Assembly (NCBI GenBank): GCA_030430165.1
Contig: JAUIGL010000071.1
Span: forward strand, 1-33,263
Origin: a bacterium
GTDB lineage: Bacteria > Desulfobacterota > Binatia > HRBIN30 > CADEER01
Direction: 5' to 3'
DNA: 33,263 nucleotides
A program made the position numbers and the translations under genes. Below, piece by piece: positions 8,142 through 15,756 of this stretch. Each line of letters starts with the position of its first letter. The first letter of the stretch is position 1. Under the pieces are notes generated by a model. The model made no database searches. It was given only the letters and a program-made list of their open reading frames with translations, and was not told where the DNA came from.

Positions 8142-8915
8142 ATGCGGCACCCCGTTGCACAATTGATCTCTCGACTCACAACGCGATTCACCATCGCGGC
8201 GTTGTTGTGCCTTCCGCTACCCGCGAGCGGCCAGGTCGTCGACTTCTGCGATCTGCTCGATGCGTCGCTCATCGCCGGCGACGGACAGTTCATCGGTCGC
8301 ATTACTCCCGACACGACGGCGGTCGACTCGATCGTCAATCCTTTCGGAGATCACGGTAGCGATCTGCGGCCGCTGTCGATCTTCAACATGTTCGGCACGT
8401 ACGGCGGCACGTTCTCCCTGTTCTCGCCGTACAACCCGACGACGTTCTTTCCACCGACGATCGTCCAGCGAAGCCAGTCGCTCGGGCGACTCACCGTCAA
8501 CCAGGACTTTCCCGACCGGGTCGACCCCGACGCGCTGATGGATTGGTTGCGGTCGGACGAGCCCGCGCTGTGTTTCCAGCCCACGCCGACCGCCACGGCA
8601 ACCGCGACGGTGGAGGCGACGGAGACGCCGGTTCCGCCGACGCAGACCGCGAGTCCCACCGTCACGCCCGGTGGCTCTGAGGAGACGCCGACGCAGATTG
8701 CGTCGCCTACGTCTCCTCCTCCTCCGCCGCCGACGCGGCGACCGGAGACGACCCCCTCGGCGACCCGCACGCCTTCGGCAACCGCGACGCGAAGAGCGAA
8801 TGACGACGAAGGCTGTGCCGTCGTCGCGCCCGACCCGCGTGCTAGCCTCGGGGCCTTGCTCGTGCCGCTCGCTTTGATGTTGCTGGCCCGCGGACGAAAG
8901 CCGGCGATCGGCTAG
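8142..8915 (+). CDS. Secreted repeat protein with Thr/Pro spacer and C-terminal anchor
   Basis: A 257-residue protein. A signal peptide (about 1-30, ending PLPASGQ) leads to a compact domain with three related units: SIVNPFGDHGS, SIFNMFGTYGG and SPYNPTTFF, then a GRLTVNQDFPDRVDPDALMDWL segment. I recall similar S-I-x-N-x-x-G-x-x-G units in other bacterial secreted proteins, without a named function. Residues about 148-215 are a Thr/Pro/Ala-rich spacer. The C-terminus has Cys-Ala-Val, a hydrophobic stretch (LGALLVPLALMLLA) and basic RGRK, like MYXO-CTERM or GlyGly-CTERM sorting tails, so surface anchoring is probable. The ATG at 8142 fits the signal peptide, while a GTG at 8121 would add seven residues. 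Confidence 0.7.
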   Translation: MRHPVAQLISRLTTRFTIAALLCLPLPASGQVVDFCDLLDASLIAGDGQFIGRITPDTTAVDSIVNPFGDHGSDLRPLSIFNMFGTYGGTFSLFSPYNPTTFFPPTIVQRSQSLGRLTVNQDFPDRVDPDALMDWLRSDEPALCFQPTPTATATATVEATETPVPPTQTASPTVTPGGSEETPTQIASPTSPPPPPPTRRPETTPSATRTPSATATRRANDDEGCAVVAPDPRASLGALLVPLALMLLARGRKPAIG

Positions 8916-8920
8916 TCGGC

Positions 8921-8951
8921 GTTCGCCCGCCTAAAAGCTGGCGGGGCGAAC
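8921..8951. terminator. Bidirectional stem-loop between convergent genes
   Basis: GTTCGCCCGCC and GGCGGGGCGAAC pair with a single bulge around CTAAAAGCT. The stem sits 5 bp after the stop of the anchored repeat protein and 26 bp past the stop of the minus-strand protease gene, where a shared terminator is expected. Confidence 0.6.
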
Positions 8952-8977
8952 ATCGCATGTCCTCAGCTCTGTGCGAG

Positions 8978-10645
8978 TCAGTTGACCGGTGCCGGGTTGT
9001 CGCAGTCGATGGTGACCGATGCGCTGCGCGGCGCCGCACCGGCTCCCGCCGGCGCCGGCAGGACGTCGAGGCGAACCCGGCCCCAGTCGTTGCTGTCGCG
9101 CAGCACGGATAGGGTTCCGGCGCAGAAGATCGCCTGGTCGGCGTCGGCCGAGTTGGTGTCGAAGACGATGCTGTTCTCGATGACCGTGTTGCCGTTCCAG
9201 TCCCAGGCGAACGGCACACCGCAGGTTCCCTCGGCTTCGTCGAGGTCGTTCTCGTCGAGGTCGATGCGGTCGCCGATCGAGTAGTCGAGGACGTTGTTGC
9301 CGGGGGGCGTGCAATCGTCGTCGACGCCGGGGAACTGGTAGCGATAGTTCATCACCGAGTTGTAGTTGGGCTTGTAGTTGCAGTTGTCGTGACCGCCGTG
9401 GAACAGGAAGAGGTTGTGGCCGAGCTCGTGGGCGATGGTGTGGGCGACGTTCTTGTTGCTATTGGCGCAGTAGAGCGACACGATCATGTCGTCGCCGAAG
9501 ATCTCCGCCTGCCCGGAGCTGGAGCTGTTGGTGTCGTAGCGGTGCGGTAGGATCGTGTAGTGGAAGTATCCCAGCCGGTTGGAGGCGAAGTTCGCCGACT
9601 TGTAGGTTTGGAACTCGCTGTTCGACACGCCGCCGACGAGCACGCCGTCGGCGTCGTTGATCAGATTGCCGCCGTCGAAGAGCCCGCCCTGGCCGACGTC
9701 GTGGATGAAGTTGATGCCGGTCGACCCGTCGGGGTTGGTCAGCGGGGCGGCGGCGAACATCGCCGTCACCATGTCGAGTGATGCGTTGGTCGGCTGATGC
9801 GAGTGCATGCCGCAGTCGAGGCCGTCGTCGAACCAGTCGTACTCGATGAGGATGTCGCGCCGCAGAGGATTGACGCCGAGCCCCGGCAGGTCGAGCCCGC
9901 CGGTGGTGCCGAGCACCTCGTCGCCGTCGCTGATGCCGTCGTCGTCGGTGTCGGCGAGGTTCGGATCGGTGCCGGTGTCGAGACTGTCGACGAAGACACC
10001 GGTATTGGTCTCGACGCAATCGTCGAGCCGGTCGCCGTCGCTATCGGTGCCGAACGGGCAGGTGATGCCGCACTCGGCGGGCGGCTGCTGCGCCTTCGAC
10101 AGGATGATCCTGCCGGCGATTTCCTTGTGGTGAGGCGCGAGCGCCTCGGCGCAGTAGCGGTCGCCATTGATGGCGACGCTGATCGCGACGTCGCCGTTGC
10201 TGGCGGCTGGTGGTGGCATTGATCCGGTACTCTTGGCGACCAGCTTGATCACCTTCTCTTTGAAGATCAGAAGGCGAACTGCGCCGGTCGCCGGTGCGTT
10301 CTTGTTCTTGTACTTCCAGCCCTTGCTGCCCGCGGGGTTGCCGAACCCCTTCCACTCGCCGCCCGACAGCGGGTCGACCAACGAGCCCGCGTCGCGCACC
10401 ACCACCGCGCTTGCCGAGCCTGCCGGCATTGCGGGCAGAACGAACGCCGCCGGGTTGCCGTCTTTGCCCGCCTTGGCGACCATCTTGAAGAGCCGCCCCG
10501 AAGGCGGGTTCCCGCCGTACTTCGACTTCGACACCTTGTGACCGATGAGAAAGTCGGCCGCCACCACCGGTCCGGCAGCGGCAACCGCCAAAACGACGGC
10601 AACGGCGAGCACCCAGCGATTCCCCATGGGGCCGGAGAATGCCAT
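8978..10645 (-). CDS. Secreted metzincin-type zinc protease with novel N-terminal module
   Basis: A 555-residue secreted protein with a signal peptide at 1-30. The zinc site is HELGHNLFLFH (His406, Glu407, His410, His416), and Met432 in SVMNY is the probable Met-turn, together the mark of metzincins. Calcium-binding type-3 repeats lie before the catalytic part (DSDGDRLDDC at 201-210, DTDDDGISDGDE at 232-243). Residues 34-191 form a module that also opens the protein at 13791-15290 (GFGNP-GSKGWKYK, KEKVIKLVAK, GDRYCAE). The module has no name known to me. A second ATG at residue 7 is possible. A GGAGGT at 10673-10678 is too far upstream to serve the chosen start, so initiation is uncertain. 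Substrate unknown. Confidence 0.88.
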   Translation of the reverse strand: MAFSGPMGNRWVLAVAVVLAVAAAGPVVAADFLIGHKVSKSKYGGNPPSGRLFKMVAKAGKDGNPAAFVLPAMPAGSASAVVVRDAGSLVDPLSGGEWKGFGNPAGSKGWKYKNKNAPATGAVRLLIFKEKVIKLVAKSTGSMPPPAASNGDVAISVAINGDRYCAEALAPHHKEIAGRIILSKAQQPPAECGITCPFGTDSDGDRLDDCVETNTGVFVDSLDTGTDPNLADTDDDGISDGDEVLGTTGGLDLPGLGVNPLRRDILIEYDWFDDGLDCGMHSHQPTNASLDMVTAMFAAAPLTNPDGSTGINFIHDVGQGGLFDGGNLINDADGVLVGGVSNSEFQTYKSANFASNRLGYFHYTILPHRYDTNSSSSGQAEIFGDDMIVSLYCANSNKNVAHTIAHELGHNLFLFHGGHDNCNYKPNYNSVMNYRYQFPGVDDDCTPPGNNVLDYSIGDRIDLDENDLDEAEGTCGVPFAWDWNGNTVIENSIVFDTNSADADQAIFCAGTLSVLRDSNDWGRVRLDVLPAPAGAGAAPRSASVTIDCDNPAPVN

Positions 10646-10713
10646 CGCATAGCCTGCCGGCCAAGGGAAATTTACCTCCAGAACCTAAAGTCCCGAGCTT
10701 GCTCGTCCGGATC

Positions 10714-10734
10714 AAGCTGGTCTGACAAGCGCAA
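10714..10734 (-). repeat. REP element, left inverted end of the RAYT unit
   Basis: 21 bp beginning AAGCTGGTCTGACAAGC, the exact reverse complement of the 21 bp at 11628-11648. It lies 97 bp before the RAYT start codon. Downstream at 10797-10812 a TTTTGGGGGTGAAATG segment mirrors CATTTCACCCC in the RAYT 3' end, so the flank as a whole (about 100 bp) is an imperfect inverted copy of the right flank. Confidence 0.85.
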
Positions 10735-10830
10735 CCTTTCGGAAAAGTTTGAGATTGCTTCGATTCTAGCGTCTGCTGGTGCCTTAGACCTCCCATTTTG
10801 GGGGTGAAATGCAGAGATCGGAGATCAGGG

Positions 10831-11601
10831 ATGCCACGAGCGAATCGGTTTCGGCTAGCTGGCCACGTCTGGCACATCACGGACCGCTGCCATCGCCAGC
10901 AGTTCCTTCTGAAGTTCGCGCACGACAGGCGCGCGTGGGTTTGGTGGCTGAGCGAGGCGCGGAGGCGGTTCGACCTCTCCGTTCTCGGGTACCAGGTCAC
11001 ACACAACCACGTGCACCTTGTGGTGGCCGACCAAGGACGCGACGAGATCTCACGGAGTATGCAACTGGTGGAGGGCTGCGTCGCCCGCGCCTACAATCGG
11101 CGCAAGGGCCGCCGTGGCGCATTTTGGCAGGAGTGCTATCACGCGACCGCGATCGACACCGATCAGCACTTGGCCAACTGCCTGGTCTACGTTGATCTGA
11201 ACATGGTGCGCGCTGGTGTGGTGTCGCATCCCGCGGAATGGACCCATGGGAGCTACCGCGAAATCCAGGATCCGAAGGAGAGGTACAGGATCGTCGATCG
11301 AGTCGCGCTCTGTGAGCTGCTCGGCGTTTCGGACGCCAATCTCGCAGGAGTGCAGAACGAGTGGATCGAGGCGAAGCTACGCCGCGGGCCGGTTGCTCGC
11401 GAACCGCATTGGAGTGAGGCTATAGCTGTTGGCGGACGATCGTTCGTCGAGGCTGTTCGAGACGACCTCGGGGACCGCGCTCGCTATCGACGCCTGGAAA
11501 ATGCGTCAGGGTGCATCGTGCTGAAAGAGGCGCCGGCGGCTTACGGCTGCCATTTCACCCCTGGAATGAGGATTCTAACTCCCAAATCGGTACTGTCCTG
11601 A
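10831..11601 (+). CDS. REP-associated tyrosine transposase (RAYT, IS200-like Y1)
   Basis: A 256-residue HUH-type transposase. The metal-binding HNHVHLV motif lies at about residues 55-61, and a YNRRKGRRGAFWQ segment near 85-98 carries the candidate catalytic Tyr. The RAYT-typical LVYVDLNMVRAGVVSHPAEW follows. The C-terminal 100 residues are the DNA-binding extension seen in longer RAYTs. RAYTs cut single-stranded DNA at REP hairpins and are linked to REP/REPIN spread. ATG at 10831 follows CAGGG; an in-frame ATG at 10798 would add 11 residues lying in the REP flank. The last residues (AYGCHFTPGMRILTPKSVLS) are encoded by the conserved right flank, and a decayed copy of this end lies at 13467-13597. 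Confidence 0.9.
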   Translation: MPRANRFRLAGHVWHITDRCHRQQFLLKFAHDRRAWVWWLSEARRRFDLSVLGYQVTHNHVHLVVADQGRDEISRSMQLVEGCVARAYNRRKGRRGAFWQECYHATAIDTDQHLANCLVYVDLNMVRAGVVSHPAEWTHGSYREIQDPKERYRIVDRVALCELLGVSDANLAGVQNEWIEAKLRRGPVAREPHWSEAIAVGGRSFVEAVRDDLGDRARYRRLENASGCIVLKEAPAAYGCHFTPGMRILTPKSVLS

Positions 11602-11627
11602 GAGATTTGTTTATTCGTTCCGGGGGC

Positions 11628-11648
11628 TTGCGCTTGTCAGACCAGCTT
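11628..11648 (+). repeat. REP element, right inverted end of the RAYT unit
   Basis: 21 bp beginning TTGCGCTTGTCAGACCAG, the perfect inverted partner of 10714-10734 and identical to 13577-13597. It lies 26 bp after the RAYT stop. With the left copy it bounds a 935-bp unit. Confidence 0.87.
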
Positions 11649-11677
11649 CTTTGATCGGAACGTCGGCTTGGGGGCGG

Positions 11678-12067
11678 TTATTCATGGTCTTGAGCTTTGC
11701 CCAGCCACTTCGGGGCCAGCGTCACGGGCTGGCCGTGCGGTGTCGCCTCGTAAGCGCTCCGCCAGGCTTGGGTAGTGCGTGACAGCTCCTCGAGGGTGCC
11801 CGGGTTCTTTTCCTCGACGAGTCGCTCGAGGGCGCGCAGCCAGAGCTGGTAGTAACCCGAGCCGTCTTCGGCGATGGCGTGCTCGGTGGCGTGGGCTATT
11901 TCGTCGCCGAGCGTGGCGGACCACTCTGCCCAGGTGAATACGCCCTTCTCGAGCAGCGCCACGGCCATCGCGAACGCGCTCGCTTGCCATGGTTCGGCGA
12001 AGACCGGTTCGTCGCCAGCGCGGATGCTCGCCGGCAACTGTCGAACGAGGTCGCTTCTACTCGACAT
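11678..12067 (-). CDS. Nitrile hydratase accessory (activator) protein
   Basis: A 129-residue protein related to the N-terminal part of nitrile hydratase beta subunits, as are the P14K-type activators of cobalt nitrile hydratases. Visible family features are EPVFAEPWQASAFAMAVAL (about 19-37), FTWAEWSATLGDEI (about 43-56), and GYYQLWLRALERLV (about 72-85). Such proteins help load cobalt into the alpha subunit and oxidise its cysteines by subunit exchange. ATG at 12067 overlaps the end of the beta gene by 11 bp, so coupling is likely. Longer in-frame readings lie inside the beta gene and were dropped. Third gene of the operon. Confidence 0.88.
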   Translation of the reverse strand: MSSRSDLVRQLPASIRAGDEPVFAEPWQASAFAMAVALLEKGVFTWAEWSATLGDEIAHATEHAIAEDGSGYYQLWLRALERLVEEKNPGTLEELSRTTQAWRSAYEATPHGQPVTLAPKWLGKAQDHE

Positions 12068-12728
12068 GCTGGAGGTACGATTCCCAGAGATCGATGCAGA
12101 CGCTGTCGTTGGCATTGGATTCCGGTCCCCACAGCTCGGTGGCGGCGAAGCGAACCGTGTACAGTCGCTGCATGGTGGCTCCGCGCTGCATGGCATGGTC
12201 GTCGGGGAGGACCTGATTGCCGTTGTCCTCGATTACCTGGCCATCGCACCCTTGCGCGTAGCCGACCATCCGCGTGTGCCCCTCTTTCTGCAGGCGCCTG
12301 GTGCGCACGCGATCGCCGACCGCGAACTCCGCCGTCCCCTCGAAGTCTCGGGGCGACACCTTTCCGCCAATCAGGAAGTCGCCGATCAGAGCCGCCGGGA
12401 TGGGGTCGGTCCGAACCGGTCCCGCCTCGGGAACATCCCCGCGATTGATCGCGTGCAACTCCTGCTCGCTCAGCAGTCCAGTCTCGACGCAGGCCTCCAT
12501 CACGCTGGCCAGCCAGCGCTCGTAGTAACTGCTGTTCAAGTATTCCGGAGGCGGGATCGACTCGATGAGGTGGCGAAACCGGTCGACGTTGCCGCCGAGG
12601 TGCGGCGAGATGGCGAGGTTGGTGGCGAACACGCGCGCCTCCCACCCGGTATGGAACACCGGTTCGTTCTCCTCGACCGGGATTGCGCCGAAATTCCGCA
12701 GGCCCCCCATGTCGTGTATCTTCGCCAT
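12057..12728 (-). CDS. nthB: Nitrile hydratase beta subunit
   Basis: A 223-residue protein that opens with MAKIHDMGGLRNFGAIPVEENEP-type sequence, as nitrile hydratase beta subunits do, with HTGWEARVFATNLA following and YYERWLASVMEACVETGLLSEQEL at about 68-91. The C-terminal SH3-like barrel contains FAVGDRVRTRR and ELWGPESNANDSVCIDLWESYL near the end. It pairs with the alpha subunit to form the hydratase that turns nitriles into amides in the cytoplasm. It starts 18 bp after the alpha gene and overlaps the activator gene. Confidence 0.94.
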   Translation of the reverse strand: MAKIHDMGGLRNFGAIPVEENEPVFHTGWEARVFATNLAISPHLGGNVDRFRHLIESIPPPEYLNSSYYERWLASVMEACVETGLLSEQELHAINRGDVPEAGPVRTDPIPAALIGDFLIGGKVSPRDFEGTAEFAVGDRVRTRRLQKEGHTRMVGYAQGCDGQVIEDNGNQVLPDDHAMQRGATMQRLYTVRFAATELWGPESNANDSVCIDLWESYLQHVE

Positions 12729-12746
12729 TCGCGTAATCGCGCCGAG

Positions 12747-13343
12747 TCACACCAGCGCGGTGCCGATCATCCCATTGCGTGTCACCAGAGCTGCGAGGGA
12801 CGACTCGTCCAAGCCGGCGCTGTCTTCCGGACGACGTGGCATGACCAGGTAGCGCCGCTCCGCGGTGCTGTCCCACACGCGGACCTCGGTTTCCCGGTCG
12901 AGCTCTACACCAAACTCTTTCAGTACCTCGCGAGGCTCGCTCACTGCGCGCGATCGGTAGGCGAACGATTTGTACCAGCTGGGCGGTAGTCCCAGCAGCG
13001 CCCAGGGGTAACAGCTGCACAGCGTGCACACGACCATGTTGTGAACCTGCGGCGTGTTCTCGATGACCCGGATGTCCGTGCCCTCAACGCCGGCGAGACC
13101 CATCTCCTCGATCACCGGATTGGCGTCGTCCAGCAGGCGCGCCTTGAAGTCCGGATCCGCCCAGGCGCGTGCAACTACCCGCGCTCCGTTGCGTGGCCCG
13201 ATCCGGTTTTCGTACGCGTCGATGATCGCGTCGAGGGTTTCGGTGGAAACGTACCCGCGCTGTGTCAGCACGGTCTCCAAGGCTTTGACACGGAGGGCGA
13301 TGTCCGCGGGAACCGCGTGATGATCGTCGTGGTCGTGGCTCAT
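12747..13343 (-). CDS. nthA: Nitrile hydratase alpha subunit, cobalt type
   Basis: A 198-residue catalytic subunit. The metal claw is VCTLCSCYPW with Cys106, Cys109, Ser110 and Cys111. Thr after the first Cys is the mark of the cobalt type, whereas iron enzymes have Ser there. In this family two of the Cys are oxidised to sulfinic and sulfenic acids. The N-terminus is His/Asp-rich (MSHDHDDHHAVP). ATG at 13343 is preceded by GGAGC; an upstream in-frame ATG at 13418 lies in REP-derived DNA. Gene order alpha, beta, activator is the common one. No amidase gene is seen in the window. The enzyme family also includes thiocyanate hydrolase, less likely given two separate subunits plus an activator. 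Confidence 0.95.
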   Translation of the reverse strand: MSHDHDDHHAVPADIALRVKALETVLTQRGYVSTETLDAIIDAYENRIGPRNGARVVARAWADPDFKARLLDDANPVIEEMGLAGVEGTDIRVIENTPQVHNMVVCTLCSCYPWALLGLPPSWYKSFAYRSRAVSEPREVLKEFGVELDRETEVRVWDSTAERRYLVMPRRPEDSAGLDESSLAALVTRNGMIGTALV

Positions 13344-13372
13344 TCGACAAGCTCCGGGCTCGGTCGGCTGCG

Positions 13373-13390
13373 TTGGTCTGACGCACGCAA
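13373..13390 (-). repeat. Degenerate REP-like sequence upstream of nthA
   Basis: TTGGTCTGACGCACGCAA matches the REP core GGTCTGAC and its GCAA end in the minus orientation, with changes between. It lies 29 bp before the nthA start codon, and together with the REP at 13577-13597 could mark the two ends of a collapsed RAYT unit. Confidence 0.5.
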
Positions 13391-13466
13391 TATAGGGTGT
13401 CGATCGGGAACGAGCCATAGCCGCGGCCGTCCCACATCTTGCCCGTCCGAGTCGCCAATCGCTCGA

Positions 13467-13597
13467 CTGAAAGAGTCGTCGGCTTACGGGCTCAATTTCG
13501 CCTCCGAAATCGGCGTCCTAATCCTAAGCCCGATATCGGCCCCGTCCGGAGCGGTTTGTTGATTGTTGTCGCGGGGTTGCGCTTGTCAGACCAGCTT
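13467..13597 (+). pseudogene. Decayed 3' end of a RAYT gene with its REP
   Basis: This stretch aligns with 11521-11648, the RAYT 3' end plus right REP. At the start both read CTGAAAGAG then CGGCTTACGG, and the translation KESSAYGLNF-SEIGVLILSP parallels KEAPAAYGCHF-GMRILTPK of the intact gene. The last 21 bp (13577-13597) are identical to the REP at 11628-11648. No catalytic part remains. It occupies most of the 447-bp gap between nthA and the secreted protein gene. Confidence 0.75.
13577..13597 (+). repeat. REP element, third copy
   Basis: Identical over 21 bp (and the next two bases CT) to the REP at 11628-11648. It forms the end of the decayed RAYT copy. Confidence 0.85.
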
Positions 13598-13790
13598 CTC
13601 TCTACATCTGCGGCCGCCGGGTGGAGGGGGAGGGCGTTGCGCGTGGTCGGGGATGGATACGTAGTTCTACGCTCTTGAAATGCTTCGAGTGGATTCGGTC
13701 TATAGGATTGTACGTACCGAACTGCCGCGTTCGACTGTACTTTTTTTGGGGAGCTGTCGGGGGGTGGCGCCACGAGAGGGGGCCAAGGCC

Positions 13791-15290
13791 ATGTTCAAGG
13801 GGGTTTGTGTTGCAAGTCGTTGCGTGAGCGCGGCTACGGCGTGTCTCATGCCGTCACTGGTGCTGGTCGCGATGCTGCTTCTGGCGAGTGGTGTTCGAGC
13901 CGAGGACCGGTTGATGTCGGGCAAGACGCACGTCATCAAGAGCGGAAAATTGCTCAAGTTTGTCTCCAAGGCGAAACAGCAGCCTGGCGGCGCGCCGTTC
14001 GTCCTGCCGGCCGCGGGTTCAGGTACGGATCCGACGCTTGCCGGTGCGACGCTGAGCGTCGGGGACCTCGGCCTGGCTGGAGGGTCGGTGCAGTTCGTTC
14101 TCGATTCGTCGGGCTGGACCGGGCTTGGCAATCCGCCGGGGGCGAAGGGGTTCAGGTACAAGGGTCGGGACGATGTTCTTGACCCGGATCCGAAAGGGAC
14201 GTGCAAGGTCGTGTTGCTGAAAGAGAAGGTTGTCAAGGCTGTCTGCAAGGGCCCGTTGGTGGACCTGACGACGCCGTTTGCGGGAGCCTCCTTTGTCGAG
14301 ATCGCGCTGCCGGGCGTTGGCGCCGTAGATCGTTACTGCGCGGAGTTTGGTGGAACTCCCGTGAAGAACGATCTGAAGGTCCTCAAGCGCAAGGATGCGC
14401 CCCTGCCAGCTGGCTGCTCCTCGCCGTCCGGCCTCTATCAAGCATCCTGTACGCTCGATGAGTCGGTCAGTGAGTTGAATCTCAGGACTTCCCTTTTCGT
14501 GATTCCGTTGTCTCCCGCTGGTGAGATCGGCATCGAGTGCGAAGATGCTGGCGACGACCTGAGTTGTGCCTGCGCGGTCGAAAGCTTTGCGCCGTTGAAC
14601 ATTCCGGGCATCGGCGATGTGTGCATCGAACCCTCGAGCTCTTGTCCCGTGCGCCAAGCCGACTGCGACGGGGACGACGGCCTCGATGCGGTTTTACTCG
14701 GGGACCGAAATATCGGCGCGTGTACGAGCCTTTCCGACTGCGAATCATCCTGCGACGCCTATTGCAGCTCGTTGGGCGGGGGTTTCTTCCGCCAGACGGC
14801 GATCTGCGAGGATTTCTGCCTTGGCGGTACGAGCGACGGTGCGTCGTGTACGGTCGATTCGGATTGTCCGGACGGTTCCTGTGGTGGGCCGAACGGCGGG
14901 TCGGACGGAGCAATCTGTGAGTGTTCGTGTGTCGAGCTCGGTTCAGGTGCTGCGGTCACGGGTGGTCTGTCGTGTAGTCTCGGACTGTCGATTACGATCG
15001 AGCTCGACGAAGACGGTCTATGCGGGAATGTTCCTCCGGGGGTGACGCTGCTTCCTATCTGCGGCGAGTTGACGACCGCCACCGCCTCGGGGTTGCTGAC
15101 GAACGCCGGCAACTCGGTCGGTGCTACGATCCCGCCGAGCGGAAGCCCATCCCTCCTCACTGGAGTTGCTGGAAGCTGTGACGATGTGCGCGATGGTTCG
15201 GTTGGCGGCGTTTCGCTTGTCGGTCACATGGGCTTCTACGGCTCGGCAATCGGCGATCTTCTTACAGAGAGTGTTTTCGTGTGTGAGTAG
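13791..15290 (+). CDS. Secreted Cys-rich protein sharing the protease's N-terminal module
   Basis: A 499-residue exported protein of unknown function. The signal peptide spans about 1-37 (long n-region, LVLVAMLLLASGVRA). Residues 43-209 align with residues 34-191 of the protease at 8978-10645: KLLKFVSKAK, PFVLPA, WTGLGNPPGAKGFRYK, VVLLKEKVVKAVCK, DRYCAE. The second half is Cys-rich, with CLGGTSDGASC and CPDGSCGG-like spacing at about 344-365, and ends with a single Cys-Glu, with no anchor. ATG at 13791 fits the signal peptide; an upstream in-frame ATG at 13680 is less likely. Base use is more T-rich than in neighbours, perhaps a sign of a different history. No terminator is obvious. Confidence 0.78.
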   Translation: MFKGVCVASRCVSAATACLMPSLVLVAMLLLASGVRAEDRLMSGKTHVIKSGKLLKFVSKAKQQPGGAPFVLPAAGSGTDPTLAGATLSVGDLGLAGGSVQFVLDSSGWTGLGNPPGAKGFRYKGRDDVLDPDPKGTCKVVLLKEKVVKAVCKGPLVDLTTPFAGASFVEIALPGVGAVDRYCAEFGGTPVKNDLKVLKRKDAPLPAGCSSPSGLYQASCTLDESVSELNLRTSLFVIPLSPAGEIGIECEDAGDDLSCACAVESFAPLNIPGIGDVCIEPSSSCPVRQADCDGDDGLDAVLLGDRNIGACTSLSDCESSCDAYCSSLGGGFFRQTAICEDFCLGGTSDGASCTVDSDCPDGSCGGPNGGSDGAICECSCVELGSGAAVTGGLSCSLGLSITIELDEDGLCGNVPPGVTLLPICGELTTATASGLLTNAGNSVGATIPPSGSPSLLTGVAGSCDDVRDGSVGGVSLVGHMGFYGSAIGDLLTESVFVCE

Positions 15291-15520
15291 CCGGAGTCGG
15301 TACACATCCTTTCGCAATCCTGGTGGCGGACGACTTTCGTGCGTGGCCCTCCGGGGTCGCCGCAAGAGTATCCGCTCCCGAAACTGAGTGTCGAGAAGGT
15401 TGTGCTTGCCTGGCGTCAATTGGAATTCCCCACCGGCGACAGCCATTATTCCCCATCGCCCGTAGTTGTTTGCGGATAGCTCGATCGTTCACTTCGTAGC
15501 TGTGGTAGTCCTCCTTCCTG

Positions 15521-15578
15521 GCCGCATTGGTAGCCTGGAGGGAGCCCCGAGGGGCGACCGGAAGGCTGCCAATGCGGC
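15521..15578. repeat. Long stem-loop
   Basis: GCCGCATTGGTAGCCT (15521-15536) pairs with AGGCTGCCAATGCGGC (15563-15578), a 16-bp stem with one G-T pair. A smaller GCCCC/GGGGC hairpin sits in the loop. It is not next to a gene end (230 bp past the nearest stop), so a mobile palindrome or a structured RNA is as likely as a terminator. Confidence 0.6.
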
Positions 15579-15678
15579 GGCGCGCTCGGCGGCGGTCACG
15601 TGGCCTCCTTCTTGTTCGGGTTCGAATCGGCCGCCGCGCCACGGGCTCTGGCCTGCTCGGCCCGGACGCTGGATCCCG

Positions 15679-15717
15679 AGGACCAAGCCGGGGTAGGACC
15701 AAGCCGGGGTAGGACCA
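15679..15717. repeat. 16-bp tandem repeat, 2.4 copies
   Basis: The unit AGGACCAAGCCGGGGT occurs at 15679-15694 and 15695-15710 without change, then AGGACCA begins a third copy. No function is evident. Confidence 0.8.
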
Positions 15718-15756
15718 TCGCAAGTTCCTGAAGAGGCTCGATGTGGCGCGGGATTG

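Noticed and set aside
6205..8160. A 651-residue open frame opposite the Na/phosphate symporter
   Set aside because: The translation is rich in Arg, Asp, Gln and His as expected from the antisense of a membrane protein gene; no domain is visible.
8581..8790. A CRISPR-like or minisatellite array in the Thr/Pro coding region
   Set aside because: The repetition is irregular and in frame, giving a Thr/Pro/Ala spacer; there are no repeat-spacer units.
10660..10680. GGAGGT followed by TTG as an alternative start for the protease
   Set aside because: The TTG is not in the protease frame; it opens an Arg/Gly-rich shadow frame instead.
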